From positions 2,356,001 to 2,420,000 of the forward strand of contig NZ_FMIA01000002.1 of NCBI RefSeq assembly GCF_900091615.1: a stretch of DNA of 64,000 bases, written 5' to 3'. The position numbers and the translations under genes are program-made. Positions within the stretch are counted from its first letter, which is position 1; every line of letters starts with the position of its first letter. The stretch comes from Micromonospora yangpuensis (GTDB lineage: Bacteria > Actinomycetota > Actinomycetes > Mycobacteriales > Micromonosporaceae). The notes beneath the pieces were generated by a model. That model was given only the letters and a program-made list of their open reading frames with translations, ran no database searches and was not told where the DNA came from. This document shows, piece by piece, positions 43,367 through 51,797 of the stretch.

Positions 43367-43671
43367 TGTCGGCGGAGGGCAGGTGGCCCGACGAAGGCGC
43401 CAACGAGCCCTACGTGGTGCTCTTTTCCCGGCAGGCGCGCCGCAACCTGCACGAAGATCTGCCATTGGAGGTGGCACTGGCCGCGACGGAGACGATCCAG
43501 CACGCGATCGCAGTCAACCCACACCGGGTTGGCAGGCCGCTCGACGAGCCCTTCGATGGTTTCCATTCCGCGCGTCGCGGCACGTACCGGATCATCTACC
43601 GGATCAACCAGGCCAAGCGGGTCGTGGAGATCCACTCCATCCGTCATCGGCGGGACGCCTACCGCCCGTAG
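43366..43671 (+). CDS. Toxin, RelE/ParE superfamily
   Basis: 101 residues: VVLFSRQARRNLHEDLP, RPLDEPFDGFHSARRGTYRIIYRINQAKRVVEIHSIRHRRDAYRP. The central R-G-T-Y-R-I-I-Y-R-I and C-terminal H-R-R-D-A-Y are RelE-superfamily signatures; most RelE members cleave ribosome-bound mRNA. Translationally coupled to the antitoxin. Its last 13 bp overlap the end of a convergent small gene. Confidence 0.92.
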   Translation: MSAEGRWPDEGANEPYVVLFSRQARRNLHEDLPLEVALAATETIQHAIAVNPHRVGRPLDEPFDGFHSARRGTYRIIYRINQAKRVVEIHSIRHRRDAYRP

Positions 43672-43979
43672 ACGGCGTCTCGATATGACCTGCTGGTGCT
43701 GGTGCTGGTGCTGGTGCTGGTGCTGGTGCTGGTGCTGGTGCTGGTGCTGGCGCTGGTACTCATGAGCCGTAGCCCTGCCCATTGCACGAAGATCTCCCGT
43801 TTCCGGGTGGCGTCGCCATCCTGGTCCAACTCGTACCCTTCGAGCCAGACCCAGCCGTGGTAGGTGACGAGGTCTTCCCGCACGCGGATCAGCCGGAGCA
43901 TGATCGGCGCGGCGACGAACTGGACGCTTGCCGCCCTGTTGAGGTGCAGGACGTCCCCGGCCCTGATCGTCAGGGTCAC
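43659..43979 (-). CDS. Small protein with Ser-Thr repeat tail, unknown
   Basis: 106 residues, not recognised. Compact N-terminal domain of about 70 residues (VLHLNRAASVQFVAAPIMLRLIRV; TYHGWVWLEGYELDQDGDATRKREIFVQWAGL), then a run of alternating Ser-Thr encoded by a hexanucleotide repeat, and an SYRDAVYGR end. GTG 43979 overlaps the upstream stop as GTGA, so it is coupled to the 53-residue Cys protein. Third gene of a micro-operon divergent from a GntR regulator. Confidence 0.7.
   Translation of the reverse strand: MTLTIRAGDVLHLNRAASVQFVAAPIMLRLIRVREDLVTYHGWVWLEGYELDQDGDATRKREIFVQWAGLRLMSTSASTSTSTSTSTSTSTSTSTSRSYRDAVYGR
43691..43750. repeat. Hexanucleotide repeat (TGCTGG)10
   Basis: Ten perfect hexamers on the + strand, coding Ser-Thr repeats on the minus strand. 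Slippage by one unit adds or removes two residues without a frameshift. Confidence 0.97.
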
Positions 43980-44137
43980 GACCCGAACCGCCGCCAGGCC
44001 GCGATGCGGGCGCGGGCTGCCGCGACCCTCGGGCACCAGCCGCCGAGACGGCAGGCGGCGCACCGGTGGTGCCGGTGCTCATCGAGTACGCCCCAGGCGG
44101 CCCGGATGAGTGTCGGTAGCCGGCGGTTGACCATCAC
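43976..44137 (-). CDS. Small Cys-containing protein, unknown
   Basis: 53 residues: LIRAAWGVLDEHRHHRCAACRLGGWCPRVAAARARIAAW. The H-H-x-C-x2-C-x5-C cluster suggests a metal site. GTG/ATG (44137 or 44134) overlaps the stop of the preceding 80-residue gene, and its own stop overlaps the next start, so it sits in the middle of a three-gene coupled unit. Too short for the usual gene callers. No family recognised. Confidence 0.65.
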   Translation of the reverse strand: MMVNRRLPTLIRAAWGVLDEHRHHRCAACRLGGWCPRVAAARARIAAWRRFGS

Positions 44138-44376
44138 GCCGGCCAGTTCTCGCGGCTGATCGGGATGGGGCGACGCCCTTCGCAGGGCAGATCCCGCCCG
44201 CAGCGGCAGGTGACCCGCTTCAGGATGTGGTTCCACCCGGGAGTGTGTGTCCGCGCCAGACTCAGCGCCACCGCGGCCAGATACTCGTCGTAACTGATCC
44301 GTCGAGACACGTACGGCCCCCACTTCGGATGGTCGATCGTTTCGCGCGCCTGCCTCCGGCGGGCATCCATCGGCAC
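44134..44376 (-). CDS. Small protein with C-terminal Cys motif, unknown
   Basis: 80 residues. Helical middle (ISYDEYLAAVALSLARTHTPGWNHIL) and a C-terminal CRCGRDLPCEGRRPIP motif that could hold a metal. GTG 44376 is used; ATG 44370 is equally possible and neither has a strong ribosome binding site. First gene of the leftward micro-operon, divergent from the small GntR regulator, with a GTCTC/GAGAC inverted repeat in the promoter region. Function unknown. Confidence 0.65.
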   Translation of the reverse strand: MPMDARRRQARETIDHPKWGPYVSRRISYDEYLAAVALSLARTHTPGWNHILKRVTCRCGRDLPCEGRRPIPISRENWPA

Positions 44377-44487
44377 CCGCGCGAAGCGGGGTTGAGGTCC
44401 GGGCGAGGCGATTCGGGGGATCTCGGATCGCCTCGCCCGGTAGGGCGCACCGTCGCCGAACGGAGAGCGCCACTGCCATCACGCTAA

Positions 44488-44500
44488 GTCTCATTGAGAC
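44488..44500. promoter_or_regulatory. Operator candidate between micro-operon and GntR gene
   Basis: GTCTC-ATT-GAGAC perfect inverted repeat in a locally AT-richer stretch 73 bp before the GntR ATG and 112 bp before the divergent micro-operon. Form and size suit a GntR-type dimer site, so the adjacent regulator may control both directions (inference). Confidence 0.55.
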
Positions 44501-44572
44501 CAAAGTCAACGAAGAGGTTGAAGCGGGTGAGGAGGCGTGGTCGAATCGGCTAGCCGAACGGAGACACCACCC

Positions 44573-44800
44573 ATGACCATCCCGATGGGCTATCGAAAGA
44601 TCGCCGCCGACCTGCACGCCCGAATCCAGCAGGGGGAGTACCCGCCGGAGACCCGACTGCCGACGTACGCGGAGTTGGCCCAGCTCTATTCCGCCAGCGT
44701 CTCCACGGTGCAACGCGCGGTGATGCTGCTCCAGGCCCAGGGCGTCATCGTCGGTGTGCAGGGTGCCGGCCTCTATGTCGCGCCGACTCCGCCCGCCTGA
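44573..44800 (+). CDS. Small GntR-family winged-helix regulator
   Basis: 75 residues: YRKIAADLHARIQQGEYPPETRLPTYAELAQLYSAS and VSTVQRAVMLLQAQGVIVGVQGAGLYV are the full GntR DNA-binding domain. No effector domain follows, so it is a stand-alone winged helix. ATG 44573 is used with GGAG about 9 nt upstream; a GTG at 44537 is in frame but too close to its GAGGAGG. Confidence 0.87.
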   Translation: MTIPMGYRKIAADLHARIQQGEYPPETRLPTYAELAQLYSASVSTVQRAVMLLQAQGVIVGVQGAGLYVAPTPPA

Positions 44801-44921
44801 ACCGTGCGGCGGACACCCCTCTGCCGTCGGCTTCGTGCTGACCGGACGGTGCCGGGGGTGATCAGCTTGATCTGCTCTGCTCGGTCCATCACGCATCGTG
44901 GTAGTGGAGGTGAACTCGTCT

Positions 44922-45143
44922 GTGCCTATCTACTCGTCGATGTACGAACGTATCGCCGATGAGCTGACGGAGCAGATCAGGTCCGGAGAGTTCCCGCCTG
45001 GCGGCAAGCTGCCCAGCAGGGCCGAACTCTGTGCGGAGTACGAGGTCTCCGACTTCGTCGCCGATCGGGTGTTCCTGACGTTGCGAATGCGCGGCCTGAC
45101 CGAGACGGTCCCCGGTCGAGGCGTGTACGTCCGACAGGCTTGA
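44922..45143 (+). CDS. Second small GntR-family winged-helix regulator
   Basis: 73 residues: YERIADELTEQIRSGEFPPGGKLPSRAELCAEYEVSDFVADRVFLTLRMRGLTETVPGRGVYV. Same stand-alone GntR winged helix as the gene 120 bp upstream. GTG 44922 is chosen, with GGAGG 11 nt upstream; GTG 44898 would add eight residues. Convergent with alkB, 7 bp between stops. Confidence 0.85.
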   Translation: MPIYSSMYERIADELTEQIRSGEFPPGGKLPSRAELCAEYEVSDFVADRVFLTLRMRGLTETVPGRGVYVRQA

Positions 45144-45150
45144 GCCGTGC

Positions 45151-45786
45151 TCAGGCGACCCCGGTCGGGCGGAACTGGACGCTGACCCGGGGGCCGACCG
45201 GGCGGGTGGTCTTCGGGACGGCGTGCTCCCAGGTGCGTTGGCAGGAGCCGCCCATCACCACCAGGTCACCGTGGCCGAGGGGGAAGCGCAGGGTGTCCCC
45301 GCCGCCTGCGCGGGGCCGCAGCAGCAGGGGTCGGGGTGAGCCGAAGGAGACGATGGCGACCATGGTGTCGACGTGCGCGGAGCGGCCCAGGGTGTCGCCG
45401 TGCCAGGCGACGCTGTCCCGCCCGTCCCGGTAGAGGCACAACCCGGCGGTGACGAACGGCTCGCCCAGCTCCGGCGCGTAGTGCGCGCTCAGCGCCTGCC
45501 GGGCGGCGGTCAGCGTCGGGTGCGGCAGCGGCCGGCCGGCGGCGTACCAGCAGAGCAGGCGCGGCACGTCGACCTCGGTGTCGTACATGGTGCGGCGTTC
45601 GGCCCGCCAGGGCACCCGGTCGAGCAGGGTGCCGAACACCTCGTCGGAGCCGTGCACCCAGCCGGGCAGGTGGTCGACCCAGGCGCCCCGGCTCAGCGGG
45701 TGTCGACGCAGCCCGGTCAGCGGGCCCAGCGACGGCCCGTCGGTGGCGAGGTCGAGCATCGACGGCTGGTACGCGGCCCCGGACAT
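45151..45786 (-). CDS. alkB: AlkB-like 2-oxoglutarate/Fe(II) dioxygenase
   Basis: 211 residues. Iron ligands HxD in AWHGDTLG and the distal His in WEHAVPKT; the 2-oxoglutarate Arg in RVSVQFRP; FGSPRPLLLRPR in between. Removes alkyl groups from 1-methyladenine and 3-methylcytosine in DNA or RNA. ATG 45786. Downstream of, and probably co-transcribed with, a HAD phosphatase (17 bp). Confidence 0.9.
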   Translation of the reverse strand: MSGAAYQPSMLDLATDGPSLGPLTGLRRHPLSRGAWVDHLPGWVHGSDEVFGTLLDRVPWRAERRTMYDTEVDVPRLLCWYAAGRPLPHPTLTAARQALSAHYAPELGEPFVTAGLCLYRDGRDSVAWHGDTLGRSAHVDTMVAIVSFGSPRPLLLRPRAGGGDTLRFPLGHGDLVVMGGSCQRTWEHAVPKTTRPVGPRVSVQFRPTGVA

Positions 45787-45803
45787 GCACCCACCCTACC
45801 TGC

Positions 45804-46502
45804 CTATTCGTACGCCTGTGCTATCTCCCGGTGTGGTCGGCGAGCGGGCCGGGCAGCCGCGTTGTGTCCCGCCACCAGGGCCGGGAGTTCGTCCAGCGAG
45901 TCGATGCGGAACAGGCACTCCCCGGACACCGCCGGGAGGTCGAGGATGTGACCCCACGGACCACGCCTGATCAGGCACGTCTTCATGCCGGCGGCGCTGG
46001 CCGGGCGGGCATCGTTGTCGGGCCGGTCGCCGACGTACAGGATCGAGGACGCCTCGCCGCCGCCGGCCCGGACGACCCGTTCGAAGAAGGCCGGTGCCGG
46101 CTTCGCCACGCCCCAACCGTGCGACGTGCCGATGACGTCCACGGGCAGGTCGAGGGCGCGGAGGCTCGCCTCGGCATGGGCTGGCTGGTTGCCGGCCAGA
46201 CCCACCCGCAGGCCCTGGTCCCGCAGGGCGGTCAGGCACGCCCGCGCGTCCGGGTACAGATCCTCCTCGCCGAACGTCTCCGGCTTGCCGGCGGCTGCTC
46301 GGCGCTCGTTCTCGACCGCGAGATCGAAGCCGGGCCGGAAGACCCGGAACACCTCCTGGTAGTCCAACCCCCGGGCGATCACCGCACCGAAGACCGCGGA
46401 GAAGGTGTGCCGGGGCACGCCGAGCCAGTCCGCCCAGTCCGCGAACTCGCGGGACTCGTCGAGGATGGTGCCGCCCACATCAAAGAAGACCGCGTCGATC
46501 AC
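45804..46502 (-). CDS. HAD-superfamily hydrolase
   Basis: 232 residues. Motif I DVGGTILDE (the second Asp of the usual DxDGT is replaced: FFDVGGT keeps the nucleophile only), motif II-like GLAGN, Lys in GVAKPAPAFF, motif IV YVGDRPDNDARPASAAGM. Phosphatase or related phosphotransfer activity. GTG 46502 is chosen for GGAGG 7-8 nt upstream; a longer open frame is not homologous. Divergent from a hydrolase gene (88 bp). Confidence 0.85.
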   Translation of the reverse strand: MIDAVFFDVGGTILDESREFADWADWLGVPRHTFSAVFGAVIARGLDYQEVFRVFRPGFDLAVENERRAAAGKPETFGEEDLYPDARACLTALRDQGLRVGLAGNQPAHAEASLRALDLPVDVIGTSHGWGVAKPAPAFFERVVRAGGGEASSILYVGDRPDNDARPASAAGMKTCLIRRGPWGHILDLPAVSGECLFRIDSLDELPALVAGHNAAARPARRPHREIAQAYE

Positions 46503-46590
46503 GTGTCTGCCTCCGTCCCGTTCGTACCCGGGGACGACGCTAGACCGTTGGCGGTCAGCCGTGGGGGCGGTGACCTGACACGATCGGCCG

Positions 46591-47289
46591 GTGACCGATC
46601 CCGTGCTCGTCCTCCTGCACAGCCCGCTCGTCGGACCACTCACCTGGCAGCCCGTCGCCGCCTGCCTGCGGCGCGCCGGGCACACCGTGCTGACCCCGGA
46701 CCTGACCCCGGCGGCGACCGGTACGCCCCCGCACCAGCCGGCCGTCGCCGAGGCGGTGGCCGGGAGTCTGGTCGACCTGGGTGGTGACGCCCCGGTCGTA
46801 CTCGTGGGGCACAGCGGGGCCGGACCGCTGCTGCCCGGCGTGGCCCGGGCCGTGCCGCGAGAGGCGCATGCCCTGCTCTACGTGGATTCGGCGTTGCCCT
46901 GTCCGGGTCAGAGCTGGTGGGAGAACGCGCCACCGCCGCTCGTCGAGCAGCTCCGGGGGCTGGTCACCGACGGTAAGCTGCCGCCCTGGCACGAGTGGTT
47001 CCCGCCGGAGGCCGTCACCGAGCTGCTGCCCGACCCGCGACTACGGGCGGACTTCGTCCGGGAGCTTCCGCGCCTGCCCTACACCTACCTCACCGAACGG
47101 ACCGTGCCCCAGGAGTGGACCGGGCGGGCCGGCTACCTGCTGCTCAGCGAGGGCTACCGGCCGGACGCCCGGGTGGCGCTGCGTGCGGGCCTGCCGGTGG
47201 TGGAACGCAGCGCGCACCACCTGGCCATGCTCACCGCGCCGCAGCTGGTCAGCGACGCCCTGGCAGACCTGCTCACCGAGACGCGCTGA
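46591..47289 (+). CDS. Alpha/beta hydrolase
   Basis: 232 residues. LVLLHSPLVGPLTW, nucleophile elbow VGHSGAGPLLPG, and C-terminal SAHHLAMLTAPQLV with the catalytic His. Lacks a signal peptide. GTG 46591 with weak binding site. Its 3' end overlaps pseG by 17 bp on the opposite strand. Substrate unknown; unlikely to be part of the surface-sugar operon because of its orientation. Confidence 0.85.
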   Translation: MTDPVLVLLHSPLVGPLTWQPVAACLRRAGHTVLTPDLTPAATGTPPHQPAVAEAVAGSLVDLGGDAPVVLVGHSGAGPLLPGVARAVPREAHALLYVDSALPCPGQSWWENAPPPLVEQLRGLVTDGKLPPWHEWFPPEAVTELLPDPRLRADFVRELPRLPYTYLTERTVPQEWTGRAGYLLLSEGYRPDARVALRAGLPVVERSAHHLAMLTAPQLVSDALADLLTETR

Positions 47290-48361
47290 GGCCGGGACGT
47301 ACGGTGTCCGGCCCGGTGGTGACCAGGGCGAGCACCGCGTCGGCGACCCGGGCCCGGCCCTGTCCGTCCACGGTCGACCAGGCGCGGGCGGCCAGCTCGG
47401 CGCGCCGCTGCGGGGAGGTGAGCAGGGCGCGCAGGGTGCCGACCGCGTCCGCCCGCGCGGCCTCGCCGGCCGGACCGGCGGCGGCCAACGCCGGTAGCTC
47501 ACCCAGGCCGGCCACGATGCCCTCGGCGACCACCCGGTGGTACGACTCGCGCTGGTTGTCCACCACGCAGACCAGTCCGGCGGGCGTACCCAGGCAGCAC
47601 AGCTCCCAGGTGGCGGTGCCGGCGGCGCTGACCACCAGGTCAGCGACGGTGATCATGGTCGGTAGCTCGTCGGTGGGGCCGACCGCTCGCAGCGTCTGGC
47701 CCGGACCGGGGGCCAGTGCGGCCAGTTCCCCGGCGACGTCGGGCCGGCCGACGACCACGGTCAGCTCCATCGGGCACCCGGTGGCCAGCAGCAGCCGGGT
47801 CAGCACCGGCGCGGCCCCGAAGGCGTCGGTGCCACCGAAGAAGGCGAGCACCCGCGGCCGGTCGGCGGGCACCGCCGCTCGCGGTGCCGCCGGGCGGGCG
47901 GCCCGCACCGTGTCACGCAGCAGCGGGTACGCCGTGCCGGCGAGCAGCCGGCCGGGCAGCGGCGGGTCGTACGCCGCGCCGAGGTTCTGGTCCAGGTAGA
48001 GGTCGGCGTCCTGGCCCCGGGTGTCCCCGTCCACGATGGCCAGGGTCACCACGCCGGCCGCCCGTAGCGCCCCCGAGGAGGCCGGGTCCAGCTCGTACGA
48101 GTCGAGCACCATGACGTCCAGCCGGTGCCGGGCGGCCACCGCCACCAGTTCGGCGGGGTGCTGCGGGCCGGGATGCCGCGCGATGCCCCGGTCGGCGAGC
48201 TGGCGGGCCGCCCAGTCGAGGCCCTCGACGGTGCCGAAGAACTCCACCGTGTGGCCTCGGGCCAGGAACTCCTCGGCCAGGGCGAGACACCGGACCAGGT
48301 GCCCGACCCCGCGTACCGGGCCGGCGTCGCAGCGCATGCCGACCCGGACGGGCCGGACCAC
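47273..48361 (-). CDS. pseG: UDP-2,4-diacetamido-2,4,6-trideoxy-altropyranose hydrolase (PseG-like)
   Basis: 362 residues, GT-B fold. N-terminal RCDAGPVRGVGHLVRCLALAEEF contains the catalytic His of GxGH; C-terminal half GPTDELPTMITVADLVVSAAGTATWELCCLG is the MurG-like UDP site, with VDNQRESYHRVVAEG. Cleaves UDP from the diacetamido sugar in step 4 of pseudaminic acid synthesis. Last gene of the leftward operon, 35 bp after pseF. GTG 48361 has no clear ribosome binding site. Confidence 0.9.
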   Translation of the reverse strand: MVRPVRVGMRCDAGPVRGVGHLVRCLALAEEFLARGHTVEFFGTVEGLDWAARQLADRGIARHPGPQHPAELVAVAARHRLDVMVLDSYELDPASSGALRAAGVVTLAIVDGDTRGQDADLYLDQNLGAAYDPPLPGRLLAGTAYPLLRDTVRAARPAAPRAAVPADRPRVLAFFGGTDAFGAAPVLTRLLLATGCPMELTVVVGRPDVAGELAALAPGPGQTLRAVGPTDELPTMITVADLVVSAAGTATWELCCLGTPAGLVCVVDNQRESYHRVVAEGIVAGLGELPALAAAGPAGEAARADAVGTLRALLTSPQRRAELAARAWSTVDGQGRARVADAVLALVTTGPDTVRPGLSASR

Positions 48362-48396
48362 CGGCGGATCGGCGGGGAACTGCCCGCGTACCGTGT

Positions 48397-49128
48397 TCAG
48401 GACTCCTCCAACCGCTTCTGCCGGACATCCGCGTTGAGCGATCGTAGCGCCGGTTGCCCGGTGAGCCAGTCGGCGAGCTTGGCCAACGGGACGCTGACGT
48501 CGCCGAAGTGGTCGACCACCGCCCGGACCAGCGCCCAGTCCTGCTCGGTGTCGAGGGTCAGCCGCAGGTCGGAGCGGTCCGGGGTGAGCGTCAGGCCGAG
48601 CACCCGGAACAGCTCCGGATGGGTGTACGCGTACGAGGTGACGTGCACCCGGTGGTGGTCGGTGGCGAGCCGGTCCAGGGTGCGCAGCACGTCCGCACGG
48701 ATGATCTCCACGTCCAGCCCCCGGGGCAGGGTACGGGCGATCGAGGTGCTGACGTAGTCCAGGCCCGGCACCGCCTGGTAGACCCGGGCGACCAGGGTGA
48801 CGATCTCCGGGTCGAGCAGCGGGCAGTCGGCGGTGAAGCGCATCACCGCGTCACCGGGGTACCGGTCCACCGCGCCCACGAACCGACCGAGCACGTCGTC
48901 GACGGACCCCCGGTGACACGGTACGGCCAGCCGCCGGCACTCCTCGACGACCGCGTCGTCGACCCCGTCGGTGCTGGTGGCGACGACCAGTTCGGCAAGC
49001 ACGCCGCTGTCCCGGGCGGCCCGGACCACCCGGCCCAGCACGCTGCGGCCGGCCAGCGGACGCAGCACCTTGCCCGGCAACCGGGACGAACCCATCCGGG
49101 CCTGCACCACGCCGACGATCCGGTTCAC
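48397..49128 (-). CDS. pseF: Nonulosonate cytidylyltransferase (PseF/SpsF-like)
   Basis: 243 residues. VGVVQARMGSSRLPGKVLRPL is the nucleotidyltransferase P-loop of the CMP-NeuAc-synthetase-like/SpsF family; TADCPLLDPEIV has the metal-binding Asp; LRLTLDTEQDWALV is typical of the SpsF branch. Activates pseudaminic acid with CTP (last cytosolic step). GTG 49128 overlaps the preceding stop (GTGA). The 609-residue gene upstream is open in the same region in another frame; homology fixes this start. Confidence 0.87.
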   Translation of the reverse strand: MNRIVGVVQARMGSSRLPGKVLRPLAGRSVLGRVVRAARDSGVLAELVVATSTDGVDDAVVEECRRLAVPCHRGSVDDVLGRFVGAVDRYPGDAVMRFTADCPLLDPEIVTLVARVYQAVPGLDYVSTSIARTLPRGLDVEIIRADVLRTLDRLATDHHRVHVTSYAYTHPELFRVLGLTLTPDRSDLRLTLDTEQDWALVRAVVDHFGDVSVPLAKLADWLTGQPALRSLNADVRQKRLEES

Positions 49129-50954
49129 TGTTGCTCCCCACCGTGCTGTTGGCGGCGTACCGCCGTGCGGACCTGTCGTTTCGCCGCCCCGGCCCCCCGG
49201 CGGGCCAGCCGCAGCGGGGTGATCGCGAGCTTGCCCATCCGGTAGCCGAGGGTGCCGCTGAGCAGGTCGAGCTTGGTCTCGGCCCGGCGCAGCGCCCGTT
49301 CCCGGTGGGTGAGCAGCTGCTCGGTCCACGCCAGCCGGGCGGTCAGCCGGGTCAACTCGGCACGCTGACGCAGCCACGCCTCGCGCAGCTGCTGGACGCT
49401 CTCCCGGCCGGTCGGCGGGGCCGTCGGTGTCACCGCCCGCAGGGCCGCCGCGAGGTCGGCGCGGGCGGTGTCGTCGAGCCCACGGCGGGCCGCGACGACT
49501 GCCGCCTCCACCTCGACGGCGATGGCCACGATGGCCCGGTCCAGGTCCCGGCCGGTCAGCCCACCGAGGACCACGGTCAACCCGACGACGTCCAGGGTGG
49601 ACGGCCACGGGTGGGCGTACCCGCCGGTGAGCAGGTCGGCGGCGAACCGCCACAGGGCCCGGGCCAGCACCACCTCGGTCGCCAGCGGGTCGATCGCCTG
49701 CCAGCCCGGGTCGAGTACCGCGTGGTCGCCGGCGGCACCGACCACCACGTTGTCCAGGCCGGACACCGCCACCGCCCCGGTCAACCGGTCGTCGACGCCC
49801 TGCCCGGCCAGCCACCGCGCATAGGCCGTGAGCAGTCGCCGCAGGGCGCCCAGGTCCCGGCGCAGTACGGCGTCGAGCAGCACGGTGCGCAGCAACCGCC
49901 CCTCGGGGACCCGGCCGGTCGACGTACCCGGGTCCCGGTACGCCACCTCCCGGCTGGCGAACGGCGGTGCCGGTTCGGCGGCCGGGTTCGGCGTCGGTGC
50001 GGCGAGCGCCCGCCAGCGCCAGCCGTCTGCGCCGTCGTACACCTCGGTCACCCCGCTACCTGGCGGCCCGGCGCACAACAGGGCGACCGGCAGGGTGATC
50101 CGGTCCGGCGCGGCGGCGACCACCGCTCCGGCCGCACCGGTGACGGGCCGGTGGGCGAGGACCAGCCAGCCGGGGGCGAGTGCGGCGGCGAGGCCGGTGT
50201 GCAGCGCGTCCACCGCCAACCGTGCCGGATCCTGCAACACCGGCCGCTCCCCAACCGCGCAGGCGTCGTGCAGGACCGCGTCGAACAGGCCGGAGCCGCG
50301 CTGCTCGGCCAGCGGGCCGGTGGCCAGCAACGCCGTCGCCGACCGCCACCGGGGGTAGGCGGCGAAGCTGCCCCACGGGTGCAGCCCGGCGGCGGTGAGC
50401 CGGTCGGTCAGCTGGTCCAGGTCGGCCGGCCGGTCGGGGGCCAGGATGCCCTCCACCGCCCAGTCGGCGTCGTCCCGGCCGGCGTACCAGGGGACCGGGT
50501 CGACCAGCCGGCCCAGGCCGAACGGGTTCTCCGCGCCCAGCAGCAGGAGACCACCGGGGCGCAGCGCCGTCACCAGGCGCTCCAGCAGCGCGGTCCAGCC
50601 CAGCGGTCGGTCCTGGGCCGACTCGATCGCGGCCAGCCCGGCGGCGGCCACCACCACGTCGTACGCGCCGTCGATCCCGGTCGCGCCACCGACGAGCGTG
50701 CGGGCCGCGCGGGCGGCGACCGCGGTCCCGTCGGGTTCGCCGCGCAGCAGGCAGGTGACCTCGGCGTGGGCCAGCCGGTCCAGCAGCGCCGGATCGTGCG
50801 GGCCGGCCAGCAGCACCCGGGCCCCGACCGGCACCAGCCGGGCGAGCAGCGCGAGCAGCGGCTCACCCCCGGCGGCCCGGCCGGTGGCCAGGTCCGACCA
50901 GGCAGGCATCTCACCCCCGGGCAGCTCGACCGCGGGTACGGTCTCAGCGCTCAC
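49125..50954 (-). CDS. Methyltransferase-like protein with C-terminal coiled coil, unknown role
   Basis: 609 residues. The N-terminal 160 residues look like a Rossmann SAM-methyltransferase fold (ARVLLAGPHDPALLDRL, YDVVVAAAGLAAIES, LVTALRPGGLLLLGAENPFG), though the glycine loop is degenerate. The middle resembles no family I can name (phosphotransferase-like VSGLDNVVVGAAGDHAVLDPGWQ). About 520-580 is a coiled coil, then a basic tail. GTG 50954 overlaps the previous gene by 11 nt, and its stop overlaps pseF, so it belongs to the Pse operon. May modify or tether the Pse-containing glycan (inference). Confidence 0.75.
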   Translation of the reverse strand: MSAETVPAVELPGGEMPAWSDLATGRAAGGEPLLALLARLVPVGARVLLAGPHDPALLDRLAHAEVTCLLRGEPDGTAVAARAARTLVGGATGIDGAYDVVVAAAGLAAIESAQDRPLGWTALLERLVTALRPGGLLLLGAENPFGLGRLVDPVPWYAGRDDADWAVEGILAPDRPADLDQLTDRLTAAGLHPWGSFAAYPRWRSATALLATGPLAEQRGSGLFDAVLHDACAVGERPVLQDPARLAVDALHTGLAAALAPGWLVLAHRPVTGAAGAVVAAAPDRITLPVALLCAGPPGSGVTEVYDGADGWRWRALAAPTPNPAAEPAPPFASREVAYRDPGTSTGRVPEGRLLRTVLLDAVLRRDLGALRRLLTAYARWLAGQGVDDRLTGAVAVSGLDNVVVGAAGDHAVLDPGWQAIDPLATEVVLARALWRFAADLLTGGYAHPWPSTLDVVGLTVVLGGLTGRDLDRAIVAIAVEVEAAVVAARRGLDDTARADLAAALRAVTPTAPPTGRESVQQLREAWLRQRAELTRLTARLAWTEQLLTHRERALRRAETKLDLLSGTLGYRMGKLAITPLRLARRGAGAAKRQVRTAVRRQQHGGEQQ

Positions 50955-51786
50955 CGGTCACCTCCCGGCCACGCGACCAGCCGAGCAGTTCGCGCAGTTC
51001 GGCGGGGGAGCACCGGTGGTCGGTGCCCAGTTCCTCGCGGGCGATCCCGGCGGCCAGCCCCGGATCGATCCTGGCGCCGTGCAGCTGCGGCCACTGCCGG
51101 CGGATCCGTGCGGTGCCACCGAAGGTGGGATCGTCGTCGGCCAGGGTCATCGGGTCGCCGTAGACCGCCGGCTCGCAGCCGGCCGCGATGCCGTAGAAGA
51201 TCGCGCTGGTCAGCCGGTTGGAGGCGACCCGCCGGTGCCGCCGCAGCTCGGTGAGCTGCCGGTCCAGGAAGTCCGGGTCGGTGTCGCGCCACCAGTGCCC
51301 CCGGTAGCCGTGGCAGACCACCCGGAAACCGGCCTCCTCGTAGTGCCGCCGGATGCGGGTCGTGCGGTACTCCTGCCAGTACAGGCAGACGGTCACCGGG
51401 CCCGGTTCAGTGGCCCGGATCTCGGCGATCAGCCGCCGGTGGTCGCCGTGCACCCGCTGGCCCTCCCAACCGTGGAACGGGTACCAGATGGTGCCCTCGC
51501 GCCGCTCGGCCGGCGGGTCGTCGGGGCGCATCGCCAACAGGTAGGCGAAGGGCGCGCCGATCACCACCACGTTGCGTCGCCCCAGCGACCAGGCCCGCCG
51601 CCGGGTCGGCTCGGACCAGAGCAGGCTCGGCGTGCCGGCGACGTACGGGTGGCCGGGGGCGAGCCCGTCGCCGACGTTCCAGCCGTGCTGGACGTACCCG
51701 TCGATCCTGGGCGGGTGGCCCGCGCCCAGCCCGCAGTAGCGGGCCAGCACGTGGGCGTGGCCGTAGAAGTGGTTGGCGTGGTGCAT
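50944..51786 (-). CDS. Unrecognised protein of the Pse operon, possibly a glycosyltransferase-like enzyme
   Basis: 280 residues, His/Arg/Trp-rich: HHANHFYGHAHVLARYCG, PPRIDGYVQHGWNVGDG, WYPFHGWEGQRVHGDH, VCHGYRGHWWRD, SNRLTSAIFYGIAAGCEPAVYGDPMT. The last block (conserved S-x-R, small-residue-rich, YGDP) resembles the donor-binding half of capsule/CDP-alditol-type transferases, but I cannot place it. ATG 51786 has GGAGA 4-5 nt upstream and lies 11 nt after pseC. Position argues for a role in transfer or modification of the nonulosonate. Confidence 0.7.
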   Translation of the reverse strand: MHHANHFYGHAHVLARYCGLGAGHPPRIDGYVQHGWNVGDGLAPGHPYVAGTPSLLWSEPTRRRAWSLGRRNVVVIGAPFAYLLAMRPDDPPAERREGTIWYPFHGWEGQRVHGDHRRLIAEIRATEPGPVTVCLYWQEYRTTRIRRHYEEAGFRVVCHGYRGHWWRDTDPDFLDRQLTELRRHRRVASNRLTSAIFYGIAAGCEPAVYGDPMTLADDDPTFGGTARIRRQWPQLHGARIDPGLAAGIAREELGTDHRCSPAELRELLGWSRGREVTGER

Positions 51787-51797
51787 CGCTCTCCGTC

